A stretch of 64,000 nucleotides of DNA from RYN-230 sp963770545 (GCA_963770545.1 CAVYQF010000030.1:1-64000), one strand, 5' to 3'. Positions 14,191-24,287 are shown, counted from the first letter of the stretch. The notes: a model not told the origin generated them from the sequence alone. Numbers and translations are program-made.

Positions 14191-16556
14191 TCCGGCAGTC
14201 CACCTTCGCGGTGGAGCCGTGGAGGCTGCGGGAGATCACGCTGGACCCGGATCTGCTGGCCCAGACGGAGTCAGTGTTCGCGCTGTCGAACGGGCACCTG
14301 GGCTGGCGCGGCAACCTGGACGAGGGGGAGCCGCATGGCCTGCCGGGGACCTACCTCAACGGGGTCTTCGCGCTCCGGCCGCTGCCTTACGCCGAGGCGG
14401 GCTACGGGTTCCCGGAGTCCGGGCAGACGGTCATCAACGTGACGAACGGCAAGCTCATCCGACTGTACGTCAACGACGAGCCCTTCGACATCCGCTACGG
14501 GAAACTGCGCTCGCACGAACGCGTACTCGACTTCCGCAAGGGCGTCCTGACCCGCACCGTCGAATGGGTGTCGCCGGCCGGGCGGTCGGTCCGGGTCACC
14601 TCGACCCGGCTCGTGTCACTCACCCAGAGGGCGATCGGGGCGATCAGCTACCAGGTGGAGCCGCTCGACGGCCCGGCGCGGATCTCAGTCCAGTCCGAAC
14701 TTCTCGCTAACGAGCAGTTGCCGGCGTCCGGCGGTGATCCCCGGGTGTCCGCGGTGCTGGACAACCCCCTGCATTGCGAATTTCACGCCGACCACGGCAC
14801 GCGGGTCGTGGTGGTGCACACGACCGGGGCGAGCGGGCTGCGGGTCGGCGCGGCGATGGATCATGAGATCGACGGCTCGTCCGGCGTCAAGGTGCAGGTG
14901 GACTCCCAGGCCTACACCGATGGCGGCGTGGTCACCGCCACGGCGCTGCTCAAGCCGGGCCAGCGACTGCACATGGTCAAGTACGTGGCCTACGGGTGGT
15001 CGGGCTCGCGGACGCTGCCGGCCGTCCGCGACCAGGTGTGGGCGGCGCTCAGCGCGGCCAAGCAGAGCGGCTGGGACGGCCTGCTCGCCGAGCAGCGTGA
15101 GTACCTGGACGATTTCTGGGACCGCGCCGACGTGGAAGTGGACGGGGACACCGAGGTCCAGCAGGCGGTGCGCTTCGCGCTGTTCCACGTGCTGCAGGCG
15201 GGCGCCCGGGCGGAGAACCGGGCGATCCCGGCGAAGGGCCTGACCGGGCCCGGCTATGACGGGCACGCCTTCTGGGACACCGAGACGTTCGTGCTGCCGG
15301 TGCTGAGCCTGACCAGCCCGGCCGCGGCGGCCAACGCCCTGCGCTGGCGGCACAGCACCCTTCCGCTGGCCATCGAGCGGGCGTCCCAGCTCGGCCTGAA
15401 GGGCGCGGCCTTCCCGTGGCGGACCATCGCCGGCGAGGAGTGCTCGGCTTACTGGCCCGCCGGGATGGCCGCCTTCCACGTCAACGCGGACATCGCCGAC
15501 GCGGTGGTCCGCTACATCGACCTGACCGGGGACGAGGAGTTCGCCCAGGGGCCAGGCATGGACCTGCTGGTCCACACCGCGCGGCTGTGGCGTTCCCTCG
15601 GGCACCACGACGACCGTGGGCGGTTCCACATCGACGGGGTCACCGGCCCTGACGAGTACAGCGCGCTGGCGGACAACAACATCTACACCAACCTGATGGC
15701 CAGGGACAACCTGGTGGCCGCCGCGGACGCGGCCAAGCGCTATCCCGGACGGGCCCACGAACTCGGGGTCGACCCGGAAGAATCCTCCGGCTGGCGGGAC
15801 GCGGCCCAGGCGATGTTCATCCCCTACGACGAGGCGCGCGGGGTACACCCTCAGGCCGAGGGGTTCACCCGCCACCAGGTCTGGGATTTCGCCCACACCA
15901 CCCCGGAGCAGTATCCGCTGCTGCTGCACTTCACTTACTTCGACCTCTACCGCAAGCAGGTCGTCAAGCAGGCTGACCTGGTGCTGGCCATGCACCTGTG
16001 CGGGGACGCCTTCACCGCCGAGCAGAAGGTCCGCAACTTCGACTACTACGAGCCGCTGACGGTGCGGGACTCCTCACTGTCCGCGTGCACGCAGGCGGTC
16101 ATGGCCGCCGAGGTGGGGCATCTCGACCTGGCCTTCGACTACCTCGGCGAGGCCGCCCTGATGGACTTGCGGGACCTGGAGAACAACACCCGCGACGGGG
16201 TGCACATCGCATCGCTGGCCGGTGCCTGGGTGGCCCTGGTCTCCGGCTTCGGCGGCCTGCGTCACCGGGGTGGCCAGGTCACCTTCGCGCCCCGGCTCCC
16301 CGAGGGCATCGCCAGGCTCAGGTTCCACGTCCTCATCCGGGGCCGGCGACTGCACGTCGAGGTGACCCACTCTGAGGCCCGGTATGAGCTGGACGACGGC
16401 GAACCGCTGACGGTCATCCACTACGGCCAGGAACTGAATCTCCTGCCGGACAAGGCCCAGACCCGCCCCATCCCGCCGCAGCCGGCCCGGCCCCGGCCCA
16501 GCCAGCCGCCGGGCCGCGAACCCGCGCACCGGCTGGGTGGTGAACAGCCGAAGTAA
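14187..16556 (+). CDS. glycoside hydrolase family 65 disaccharide phosphorylase
   Basis: A 789-aa GH65 protein: N-terminal beta-sandwich (SVFALSNGHLGWRGNLDEG), linker, (alpha/alpha)6 barrel with KGLTGPGYDGHAFWDTETF (substrate loop) and VTGPDEYSALADNN with catalytic Glu490, then a C-terminal beta domain (FAPRLPEGIARLRFHV). KQVVKQADLVLAMH is the phosphate-site region. Members phosphorolyse trehalose, maltose, kojibiose or nigerose; which one cannot be read from sequence. Translationally coupled to the beta-PGM upstream, so the pair salvages an alpha-glucosyl disaccharide. The Pro-rich tail after ~770 is likely disordered. Confidence 0.93.
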   Translation: MIRQSTFAVEPWRLREITLDPDLLAQTESVFALSNGHLGWRGNLDEGEPHGLPGTYLNGVFALRPLPYAEAGYGFPESGQTVINVTNGKLIRLYVNDEPFDIRYGKLRSHERVLDFRKGVLTRTVEWVSPAGRSVRVTSTRLVSLTQRAIGAISYQVEPLDGPARISVQSELLANEQLPASGGDPRVSAVLDNPLHCEFHADHGTRVVVVHTTGASGLRVGAAMDHEIDGSSGVKVQVDSQAYTDGGVVTATALLKPGQRLHMVKYVAYGWSGSRTLPAVRDQVWAALSAAKQSGWDGLLAEQREYLDDFWDRADVEVDGDTEVQQAVRFALFHVLQAGARAENRAIPAKGLTGPGYDGHAFWDTETFVLPVLSLTSPAAAANALRWRHSTLPLAIERASQLGLKGAAFPWRTIAGEECSAYWPAGMAAFHVNADIADAVVRYIDLTGDEEFAQGPGMDLLVHTARLWRSLGHHDDRGRFHIDGVTGPDEYSALADNNIYTNLMARDNLVAAADAAKRYPGRAHELGVDPEESSGWRDAAQAMFIPYDEARGVHPQAEGFTRHQVWDFAHTTPEQYPLLLHFTYFDLYRKQVVKQADLVLAMHLCGDAFTAEQKVRNFDYYEPLTVRDSSLSACTQAVMAAEVGHLDLAFDYLGEAALMDLRDLENNTRDGVHIASLAGAWVALVSGFGGLRHRGGQVTFAPRLPEGIARLRFHVLIRGRRLHVEVTHSEARYELDDGEPLTVIHYGQELNLLPDKAQTRPIPPQPARPRPSQPPGREPAHRLGGEQPK

Positions 16557-16570
16557 CGGACCTCCCAGGG

Positions 16571-17248
16571 CTACGCCTGGACTTTGGGCTCCTCGGTGCG
16601 GCCCCGGATGAGGGCTCCGGCGGACGGCAGCCGGTCGGCCTCGTCGGCGGTCAGGGCCGGGTCGGAGCGGCGCATCGCCAGAGCCCGGTCCAGCATCCGC
16701 AGCGGGCCCCCACCGGCGAACCGCAGGAAAGCCATCAGCACGGCGCCCGCGAGCGCGCCCACCTCGTGCCCCTCATCGGCTGCGACCTGAGCCAGGATCA
16801 GGGCCGAGACCGCCAGGTCCAGGTCCGGCGGGCCTTCCGCGCTGTTGCGCCAGTCGATGACCACGGGCCCGCCCGGGCTGAGGATGACGTTACCCGGGTG
16901 GAGGTCTAAGTGCAGGACCCGGGCGTCAGGATCGCTGCTCAGCCGCGGTGGCAGCGCGTGCAGCTGGCGATGCAGGCTGAGCAGCAGCGCGGCACCGATC
17001 TCGGGACGGACCCGGCGGGACAGCAGCGCCTGCAGCATCGTGGGAGCAGCAAAGCGTTCCATCACCAGATCGGTGCCCCCGGCCTCGTAGACCTTCGGCA
17101 CCGGGAAGCCGAGCGACGCCACATAAGTCATCACGGGGACCTCGGCGGACACCTCGTTACCATTGCGGTACCTGCGGAGGACTCGCTGCTCGTCAAGGGC
17201 GAACACGTCCGCGCTGCGTCCCGAGCTGATGAGGACCGGAGGTGGCAC
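16571..17248 (-). CDS. aminoglycoside phosphotransferase (APH)-fold kinase
   Basis: A 225-aa kinase-like protein. The glycine-loop region is LISSGRSADVFALDEQRVLRRY; the catalytic loop HLDLHPGNVILS (H-x-D-x-H-x-GN) and VVIDWRNSAEGPPDLDLA (metal-binding D) are intact. The family phosphorylates hydroxyls of small molecules, including antibiotics and macrolides; the substrate is unknown and resistance should not be assumed. GTG 17248 is preferred over the far-upstream 17605 because TACCGT lies 6 nt before it and the longer frame overlaps the 83-aa gene. Confidence 0.85.
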   Translation of the reverse strand: MPPPVLISSGRSADVFALDEQRVLRRYRNGNEVSAEVPVMTYVASLGFPVPKVYEAGGTDLVMERFAAPTMLQALLSRRVRPEIGAALLLSLHRQLHALPPRLSSDPDARVLHLDLHPGNVILSPGGPVVIDWRNSAEGPPDLDLAVSALILAQVAADEGHEVGALAGAVLMAFLRFAGGGPLRMLDRALAMRRSDPALTADEADRLPSAGALIRGRTEEPKVQA

Positions 17249-17320
17249 GCTCTGACGGTAGCGGACCACGTCAAGTTCCGCGAGATCCCTGGCTGCCCCC
17301 CTCGCCTTCCGGGCGGCGGG

Positions 17321-17326
17321 GATACT
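17321..17326 (+). promoter_or_regulatory. -10 box of a leaderless promoter (17333 gene)
   Basis: GATACT followed by 6 nt and ATG 17333. Confidence 0.45.
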
Positions 17327-17332
17327 GGGCTC

Positions 17333-17584
17333 ATGGTTGACGACAACGCACGGGACCGGGCCATCTATCACGCGCTGAAGGCCGCCGACGAGGTCGCTGC
17401 GGCCCTGCAGACTCATCTCATCGAGGAGCATGGGGCCGATCCCGACCGGGCGGTCGCGCACAACTCGTTCACCAACTCGTTCAAGCTGCTGCGGCAGGCC
17501 CGCGAGCGGCTGGGCGCGGGACTGCGGGCCGTCGGGGCCGACGACATCGCCGGCTCGGACGGGATTTCGCTGCGTAATTCCTGA
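17333..17584 (+). CDS. small helical hypothetical protein
   Basis: An 83-aa protein, mostly amphipathic helix (ARDRAIYHALKAADEVAAAL; SFKLLRQARERLGAGLRAVG). It is divergent from the phosphotransferase gene and 12 bp ahead of the CDF transporter, so possibly in the same transcript. Leaderless start as noted. No family recognised. Confidence 0.65.
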   Translation: MVDDNARDRAIYHALKAADEVAAALQTHLIEEHGADPDRAVAHNSFTNSFKLLRQARERLGAGLRAVGADDIAGSDGISLRNS

Positions 17585-17596
17585 TACCACTGGCTG

Positions 17597-18631
17597 ATGG
17601 CGCACGAGCAGGACGACGGGCAGGTTCCCGGTTCTGCTGCGGCCGAAGGGGCGGCCAGCGGGTCACACGACCTGCTGAGCTCCGTGCCCGTGCCGAAGGA
17701 CACCGGCGGGTCGGAGAGCCTGATCACGGTCCTGGTCGCGTTTGCGGTCAACGTGCTCATCGCCGTGGCGAAGTCGGCCGCCGCCGCGCTGACCGGGTCG
17801 GCGTCGCTGCTGGCTGAGGCCGCGCATTCCTGGGCCGACACGGGCAACGAGATCTTCCTGCTGATCGCCGACCGGCGGTCCCGCCGCCCGCCGGACGCCG
17901 CCCACCCGTTCGGTCACGGCCGGGAGGCCTACGTCTGGTCGCTGTTCGCTGCGATCGGGTTGTTCGTGGCCGGCGCCGCGGTCTCCGTCACCCGGGGCAT
18001 CCAGGAGCTCATCACCCCCAAGGCGGCCGGGTACTTCCTGGTCGGGTACGTGGTCCTGGCCCTCTCGTTCATCCTCGAGGCGGTCTCTTTCCTGCGGTCG
18101 GCGCACCAGGCCAGGGTAGAGGCCGAGTCGCTGCAGCGGGACATCCTCGAGCACGTCCTGGCCACCTCCGATCCCACGCTGCGGGCGGTGTTCGCGGAAG
18201 ACGCCGCGGCGCTGGTGGGCCTGGTGATCGCGGGCGCTGGCCTCGGCCTCCACCAGCTGACCGGTTCCCCGGTGCCGGACGCCGCCGGGTCGATCCTGGT
18301 CGGTGTGCTGCTGGGGATGGTCGCGATCCTCCTGATCAACCGCAACCTGCGCTTCCTGGTCGGGCAGGAAGTCGACCCGCGGGTGCGGGCGGCCACCATC
18401 GCGGCCCTGCTGGACGCGCCAGAGGTCGCCCGGGTGACCTATCTGCGGCTGGAGATCGTCGGGCCGCGGATGGTCTCGGTGATCGGCGACGTCGACCTCA
18501 CCGGCGATGACACCGAGTCGCACGTGGCCGTCCGGCTGCGGGCGCTGGAGGCGAAGATCAGCGCCTCGCCTGCCGTGGCCGGCGCGGTGCTCAGCCTGTC
18601 CGCGCCCGACGAGCCGTCGCTGGTGATCTGA
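17597..18631 (+). CDS. cation diffusion facilitator (CDF) family metal transporter
   Basis: A 344-aa membrane protein with six predicted TM segments and a C-terminal cytoplasmic domain. TM2 carries AEAAHSWADTGNEIFLL (H-x3-D), and TM5 carries FAEDAAALVGLVIAGAGL (E-D pair), together the metal site of this CDF subgroup. HPFGHGREAYVWSLFA is the conserved TM3 approach. It exports divalent metals (Zn, Mn or Co likely) in exchange for protons. Substrate not determined by these motifs. About 12 bp after the 83-aa gene. Confidence 0.9.
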   Translation: MAHEQDDGQVPGSAAAEGAASGSHDLLSSVPVPKDTGGSESLITVLVAFAVNVLIAVAKSAAAALTGSASLLAEAAHSWADTGNEIFLLIADRRSRRPPDAAHPFGHGREAYVWSLFAAIGLFVAGAAVSVTRGIQELITPKAAGYFLVGYVVLALSFILEAVSFLRSAHQARVEAESLQRDILEHVLATSDPTLRAVFAEDAAALVGLVIAGAGLGLHQLTGSPVPDAAGSILVGVLLGMVAILLINRNLRFLVGQEVDPRVRAATIAALLDAPEVARVTYLRLEIVGPRMVSVIGDVDLTGDDTESHVAVRLRALEAKISASPAVAGAVLSLSAPDEPSLVI

Positions 18632-18935
18632 GCAGGCAGGCTCCGTTTTTCCTGAAGGTTTTATTGCGATCCCTTGGGTGTTACGAGAGTATCTGCTCTT
18701 AGCACTTCACTAGCGGCTGGTCATTTCTGTCGGTGTGGCCTGGTTTGTCAGATATACCGCCGGGGTCAGCTTGTCGTGGCACACGCTCCGTGACGAGTAG
18801 CCATGGGAAGGGGTTCGGAGGGGGCGTCGCCCGGCTGTGGGCTGAGACCAATGCGGAGACAGGCTCCGGAAGGACTGGCCGCTCTGCGGGTAATACCCGC
18901 GCTCCAGGTCCCGCCTATAGACGAAAGGACAGACG
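18632..18935. other. intergenic region upstream of the secreted-protein gene
   Basis: About 300 bp, with an AT-richer patch at 18645-18725 (including a TTTTT run at 18646-18650 and TTTTATTG near 18659). The rest is ordinary. A promoter for the 18936 gene is expected; no operator or RNA element was recognised. Confidence 0.4.
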
Positions 18936-20612
18936 TTGAAGCGATACATCATGGCTGCGATCAGTCTCCTGAGCTTCCTCGTCCTCGCGGGCGCCTCGCT
19001 TCCGGCGAGCGCCGCGACCCACGCTGACACCCGGGCCCAGGTCAAGAGGGCCGCCGCCGACACCTATCTCGAACATCCCCTGTGCCAGAGTTACAACTCG
19101 CTGTGCGTGGACACGTCGAGTACCCCCGCGGGCGGATACGTCGGGCACGACGAGCCGTCGATCGAGTTCAAGTCCGGCCGGGCCGGAACGGGCAATGACA
19201 TGACCTACACGATGACCTTGCCCAGGGACCCGAAGAAACAGCCAAACGCCAGCGGAGTGGGCGGGTCAACCTGGAATTTCCAGCTGCGGCCTACGTTCTG
19301 GTTCGGGCTCACCCTCTGCGACACCCAGTCCGCGCCCGAGTTCACCCACAAGTGCAAGCCCGACTCGGACGCCAACAACTTGGTGGGCACCAATCCCAAG
19401 GCGCGAGACTACATCGGGAAGCACCCCGGTAACGCGTTCATGGAGTTGCAATTCTACGGCCCGGGCTATGTGCCGCAGTTCGAGGGCTTCGGCTGCGCCA
19501 AGACGCAGTACTGCGCGGCCATGACCATCGACAGTTTCGTGCAGAATCAGAACACCGGCCGCGCGAACACCAGCGCCTGCAACAACTACGTTCTCGGCGG
19601 GCCCGAGCCGATCAACTGGGCGTACATCACCAAGAGCGGGAGGTCCCAGGCCCCGGCGAACCCGTTGTTCACCGGCACGCTGACCAACCCGAACTTGGCC
19701 GCGGTGACCCCGGACCTCAAGAAAGACCTGCTCATGAGGCCCGGCGATGTGGTCCGGTTCCGGATCCATGACACCTCGGCCGGGCTCCGCATCGACATGG
19801 CCGACCTGACCACCGGCCAGCGCGGCTCGATGACCGCGTCCGTGGCCAACGGCTTCGGCCACATCCTGTACACGCCGAAGTCCAAGACGTGCCAGGCGAA
19901 GCCGTACGCGTTCCACCCGGAGTACTCGACGGCCAACCCGCGCGGCAACACCTGGTCGGCGCACACGTACAACGTGGCCATGTCCGACGAGATCGGGCAC
20001 TTCGAGAACTGCCTGGCCATCAACGCGAACGGCGAGTGCACCAAGGCCGGCGGCCAGGACCCGAGCCTGGACGCGGACGACGATGGCTGCGTGCCGGGAA
20101 CCGACTCGCTGCTGGTGAAGATCGACGGCTGCTTCGCCCCCGATGGGGATTATGACGGGCAGTCCTACCGCCTGGACTGGCCGGGTACCAACCCGAACGT
20201 CGCCCAGGACCGGGCCCTGCATCCCTCGCCGGTCCTGTTCACCAGCCCGCTCAGCCGCGGCAGGAACTACCGCACGATCGCCTTCGAGACCGACCTGCCG
20301 CGAATCGAGGCCTCGGACTCGCAGCTCAACCCGCCGTTCTGTGACCGGACGACGGGCGCGAACTGCGTGAACCCGCCGAACGGCGCACAGTTCTACCCGT
20401 TCTACTCGACCACGGTGAGGTACGGGTCGTGCACCTGGCAGGAGGGCGGCAAGTACCTGCCCCGGACCACGAACGACTTCGGCGGCAGTTCCAGCACCGA
20501 ATTCGGCCCGCTGCTGAAGACCGTCTACCCCGAAGCCGGATTCACGACCAAGGAGCTCATTAACAACTTCAATAGCGGGAACCTGCGGAATCCCTGCAAG
20601 GTCCGCCACTAG
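18936..20612 (+). CDS. secreted hypothetical protein
   Basis: A 558-aa exported protein from TTG 18936 (GAAAGGAC upstream). The signal peptide is MKRYIMAAISLLSFLVLAG followed by SLPASAAT, cleaved after ASA. The mature part is rich in paired Cys, Asn and aromatic residues (NFQLRPTFWFGLTLCDTQSA; FEGFGCAKTQYCAAMTID; NSTQ-rich loops) with no TM helix, as expected of a disulfide-stabilised extracellular beta-sandwich. Homologues are common in soil actinomycetes without known function. No cell-wall anchor motif. Confidence 0.75.
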   Translation: MKRYIMAAISLLSFLVLAGASLPASAATHADTRAQVKRAAADTYLEHPLCQSYNSLCVDTSSTPAGGYVGHDEPSIEFKSGRAGTGNDMTYTMTLPRDPKKQPNASGVGGSTWNFQLRPTFWFGLTLCDTQSAPEFTHKCKPDSDANNLVGTNPKARDYIGKHPGNAFMELQFYGPGYVPQFEGFGCAKTQYCAAMTIDSFVQNQNTGRANTSACNNYVLGGPEPINWAYITKSGRSQAPANPLFTGTLTNPNLAAVTPDLKKDLLMRPGDVVRFRIHDTSAGLRIDMADLTTGQRGSMTASVANGFGHILYTPKSKTCQAKPYAFHPEYSTANPRGNTWSAHTYNVAMSDEIGHFENCLAINANGECTKAGGQDPSLDADDDGCVPGTDSLLVKIDGCFAPDGDYDGQSYRLDWPGTNPNVAQDRALHPSPVLFTSPLSRGRNYRTIAFETDLPRIEASDSQLNPPFCDRTTGANCVNPPNGAQFYPFYSTTVRYGSCTWQEGGKYLPRTTNDFGGSSSTEFGPLLKTVYPEAGFTTKELINNFNSGNLRNPCKVRH

Positions 20613-20712
20613 GAGCAGCCTGGTCATCCATCAGTAAGCGGCACGGACCGCGGCGGGGAGGATGTACCCGTCGCGGTTCGTGCTTGCTGGCGGCAGCCGG
20701 CCCGCGACCGGG

Positions 20713-21267
20713 TTAGGGCGTGGGCACGCTGCTCGGGTGCGTCCCGGCCACCAGTCGGCCGTAACCGCCGGCCGCCTCGCTAAGCAGCCGTCCGGGGCGC
20801 GATGACCAGGCCCACTGCCGGACCGGCCCCACCCCGGTGACGCTGGCACAGCCGGAGTCCCGGATGATGACCGGCTGGTAGCTGCGGCCCCCCGCAGTGA
20901 ACTCCAGCCGGAGCGCCCCGCCCAGGGCGGCCGGGCAGCGCATCCCGCCTGGCATCCGGGGGAGTGCGCAGAGCGCGGCGGCCAGGGCCGCAGCCCGCGG
21001 CGCGGCGGTGATCGTCAGCGCCCGCGGGAGGATCTCCACGGGCCGGGGGGCGGTAAGCCGCATCACGACCTGATCGACCTTCGCGCCACGGGCGCACAGC
21101 GGGACACCGCCCGGCGTGGCCGTGGCGGTCGCCTGCGGGGAACCCGTACCGGCCGTGGCCTGCGGCGCGGTGCCGCCGCTGGCTGCGCTGCCGCAGGCCG
21201 CCAGCCCCAGCACGGTGACGGACGCGCTCGCCGCGGCCAGCCGCCGGGCCGTGATCTGCATGTGCAT
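20713..21267 (-). CDS. lipoprotein, hypothetical
   Basis: A 184-aa protein with a lipoprotein signal: RRLAAASASVTVLGLAACG, lipobox LAAC. A Ser/Thr/Ala/Pro linker follows, then a small domain with three Cys (PLCARGAK; AALCALPRMPGGMRC; DSGCASVTG). No enzyme motif. ATG 21267 has GAGGACGGCGG before it; ATG 21261 is an alternative. Convergent with the secreted protein gene. Confidence 0.75.
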   Translation of the reverse strand: MHMQITARRLAAASASVTVLGLAACGSAASGGTAPQATAGTGSPQATATATPGGVPLCARGAKVDQVVMRLTAPRPVEILPRALTITAAPRAAALAAALCALPRMPGGMRCPAALGGALRLEFTAGGRSYQPVIIRDSGCASVTGVGPVRQWAWSSRPGRLLSEAAGGYGRLVAGTHPSSVPTP

Positions 21268-21407
21268 TCCGCCGTCCTCTCTACCTCAATTGGACGGGCC
21301 GCGTCCAGCCACGGTTCCATTTCTGTTTAGCGCCAGTTGGCCCCGGACGTGGGTTTCCGCCTGTACCCGGGTAGCTCCCAGGAGCGGGGCTGGCGGAAGG
21401 GGCAGGG

Positions 21408-22379
21408 ATGACGGATCTGGTGCTGCTGGGGACGGCGGGTGCGCCCCTCCCCGTCGCGGGGCGCGGGGGGATCTCGTCGGCGCTCGTCGTGGGCGACCGG
21501 GTGTTCGTTATCGACTGTGGCCGGGGATCGCCGTCCGCGTTCGCGGACGCGGGCCTGCATTTCTCCCGCCTGGAGGCGGTGTTCCTGACCCACCTGCACG
21601 CCGATCACTGCGGTGACCTGCCCGGCATGCTCCTGTACGGGTGGGGTGTCCGCGAGGACGGCGACGGCCCGCTGCCGCCGATCCGGGTCTACGGGCCGCC
21701 GGGGCCCCGCACGCTGCCCGACGGTGACGCCGCCTTCCATCGCGAGACGACGATCCACCCGGAACGTCCCGCTCCCGGCCCGGCGGACCTGGTGGACAGC
21801 CTCCTCGCGGGCTACGCCTACCACCTGAACGTGATGCCGCTGGATGCCCGGATGCCGGACGCGGGAGCGCTGGTCCGGGCCGTCGACATCCAGGTCCCGA
21901 TCCGGGCGGAGGGCCATCTCCCGGCTCCGGTCACCGTCGCTGAGGATGACGCGGTCCGGGTCACCGCCATCCCCGTGATGCACGGCCATGTGATGCCGGC
22001 GCTCGCCTACCGGTTCGACACCGCCGACGGCTCCGTCGTGTTCTCCGGCGACACCACCGCGGACGATGGCCTGATCGCCCTCGCGCAGGGGGCCGACATC
22101 CTGGTCCACCAGGTCGCTGACCTGGGGTACCTGGAGCGGCACGGCGTCACGGGTGAGGCGCTGCGGCGGATGGCCGGGCTGCACACCGACGTCTCGCAGG
22201 TCGGCGGCGTGGCCGAACGGGCCGGGGCCGGCGAGCTCATCCTCAGCCACTACCTCCCGGCGGACACCGACGCGGTTTCCGAGGCGGACTGGGCCGGGCG
22301 CGCCGGGCGGGGCTTCAGCGGGATTACCACGGCGGGCCGCGATGGGCTGCGCCGAACCCTCCCGCGCGTTACTCCGTGA
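21408..22379 (+). CDS. MBL-fold metallo-hydrolase (RNase Z/arylsulfatase-like group)
   Basis: A 323-aa metallo-beta-lactamase-fold protein. The metal motif THLHADHCGDL (H62-x-H64-x-D66-H67) is intact, with downstream MHGHVMP and FSGDTTADDGLI supplying the other ligands, and LSHYLP (His) near the end. The overall layout (VLLGTAGAPLPVAGRGGISS at the start) matches the RNase Z/AtsA-like branch. The enzyme probably hydrolyses a phosphodiester or sulfate/lactone. It stands alone. Confidence 0.85.
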   Translation: MTDLVLLGTAGAPLPVAGRGGISSALVVGDRVFVIDCGRGSPSAFADAGLHFSRLEAVFLTHLHADHCGDLPGMLLYGWGVREDGDGPLPPIRVYGPPGPRTLPDGDAAFHRETTIHPERPAPGPADLVDSLLAGYAYHLNVMPLDARMPDAGALVRAVDIQVPIRAEGHLPAPVTVAEDDAVRVTAIPVMHGHVMPALAYRFDTADGSVVFSGDTTADDGLIALAQGADILVHQVADLGYLERHGVTGEALRRMAGLHTDVSQVGGVAERAGAGELILSHYLPADTDAVSEADWAGRAGRGFSGITTAGRDGLRRTLPRVTP

Positions 22380-22599
22380 TTGCCTTAATTTTACCTTAAT
22401 ATCTTCAATAACGCCCTCTGGCCGGCGCACACTGACCCGTCCAGCGGAGCTTCCGGCCAAGGTACAGAACAGGGCCCTGGCCGGCTTCTTATTCCTTTCT
22501 GCCGTTGTTAGCCTGGTTTGCGTAGATCATCCTTCGGGCCCGCGTGATCATCCGGTTCCTGGGCTGTCACGCCGGTGTCAGACCTGAGAGGAGCAGGCG

Positions 22600-24245
22600 G
22601 TGGCATCCAGCGTGGCTGACGCAATGGTGGCGTTGTTGAAAAGCTCGGGGGTGCGCCGGGTCTACGGGGTTCCCGGTGATTCCCTGAATGGGTTCACCGA
22701 TGCGCTGCGCCGAGATGGCGGTATCACCTGGGAGCACGTGCGCCACGAGGAGGCAGCCGCGTTCGCGGCCAGCGCCGAGGCCGCGCTGACCGGCGAGCTG
22801 GCGGTGTGCGCGGGCAGCTGCGGGCCGGGCAACCTGCACCTGATCAACGGCCTGTACGACGCAAACCGGAGCCGGGTGCCGGTGCTGGCAGTCGCGGCGC
22901 ACATCCCGGAGGTCGAGATCGGCCTGCAGTACTTCCAGGAGACGCACCCGCAGGAAGTCTTCCGTGAAGCCAGCGTGTACTGCGAGCTGGTCAGCATCCC
23001 CGAGCAGGTCCCGCACGTCATGGAGAGCGCGATGCGCGCGGCGCTGGAGCGCGGCGGGGTCGCCGTCGTCGTCATCCCGGGCGGGGTGTTCTTCGCCGAC
23101 GCCCCGGCCGGCCCCGTGACCCCCGTGCGCAAGGCGGCCTCGGTATTCCGGCCGGCCGCGGCCCCGCTCGCGGCCGCCGCCGAGGTGCTGAACGGCGCGA
23201 GCCGGGTTGCCATCCTGGCCGGGGCCGGGTGCGCGGGCGCGCACGACCAGCTCATGGAGTTCGCGGGCACCCTGCAGGCCCCGGTCGTCCACGCCATGCG
23301 GGCAAGGAGTTCGTGGAGTACGACAACCGCTTTGACGTGGGGATGACCGGGCTGATCGGGTTCGGCTCGGGTTACCGGGCCATGGAGCACTGCGATGCGC
23401 TGGTCATGCTGGGCACCGACTTCCCGTACCGGCAGTTCCTTCCCGAGGGTGTCCCCGTCATAGGTCAACGTGCGGGGGGAGAATATCGGCCGCCGGGTGC
23501 CGGTCACCATCCCGCTCGTGGGCACGGTCAAGGACACCATCGAGGCGCTGTTGCCGTTGCTCACGGCCAAATCCGACCCTAAGCACCTGGACCGGCTGAC
23601 CGCCCACTACCGGCGCGCCCGGTCCCGGCTGGACAAACTCGCCGACGCACGGCCGGACAATTCCCCGCTGCATCCGCAGTTCGTGGCGGCCACGATCAAC
23701 CGGCTCGCCGCGGCCGACGCGGTCTTCACCGCGGACGTGGGGACGCCGTGTATCTGGATGGCCCGGTACGTGCGGATGAACGGTGCGCGCCGGCTGGTCG
23801 GCTCGTTCAATCACGGGTCGATGGCCAACGCGCTCCCGCACGCCATCGGGGCGCAGGCCGCCCTGCCGGGCCGCCAGGTGATCTCGATGTCCGGCGACGG
23901 CGGGCTGGCCATGCTGCTCGGCGAGCTCATCACGCCGCGCCAGCAGCACCTCCCGGTGAAGGTCGTGGTGTTCAACAACGGCGCGCTGTCGTTCGTGGAG
24001 CTGGAGATGAAGGCGGCCGGGATCGTCACCTACGGCACCGACCTGGACAACCCGGACTTCGCCGGGATCGCCCAGGCCGCCGGGCTGTTCGGCGCGCGGG
24101 TGGAGAAGGCCGGCGAACTGGAGGACGCGCTGCGCGCGGCGTTCAGCCATGACGGAGCGGCCCTGGTCAACGTCCGCACCGACCGCCACGAGCTCTCGCT
24201 GCCGCCCAAGCTCACCTACGGCGAGATCAAGGGCTTCACGCTGTA
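22600..24245 (+). pseudogene. TPP-dependent pyruvate oxidase/acetolactate-synthase-like gene with frameshifts and a lost 3' end
   Basis: The product reads continuously as a PoxB-type thiamine-diphosphate enzyme only across three frames. 22600 to about 23300 gives the PYR domain (RVYGVPGDSLNGFTDALRRD; WEHVRHEEAAAFAASAEAAL with catalytic Glu). 23300-23464 continues in a second frame (KEFVEYDNRFDVGMTGLIG ... RQFLPEGVPVI), after one G appears lost in CGGGCAAGGAG. The third frame from about 23465 (VRGENIGRRVPVTIPLVG), after a 2-nt loss at GTCATAGGTC, covers the PP domain (MSGDGGLAMLLGEL ... VVFNNGALSF). Homology stops at KGFTLYA near 24248, where the amidohydrolase frame begins; the normal C-terminal ~15-20 residues are missing. 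Confidence 0.8.
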
Positions 24246-24287
24246 CGCGACCAGGACTTCTACAAGGATCTGCATCGCCATCCCGAG

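Noticed and set aside
14685..15995. 436-aa minus frame opposite the GH65 gene
   Set aside because: Shadow of a clearly conserved glycoside hydrolase.
16571..17248. Antibiotic-resistance call for the APH-fold kinase
   Set aside because: The fold is shared by many non-resistance kinases and no drug-specific residues can be recognised.
16571..17605. Phosphotransferase starting at 17605 (344 aa)
   Set aside because: The extra N-terminus is antisense to the 83-aa gene and unlike the family; GTG 17248 with TACCGT 6 nt upstream fits better.
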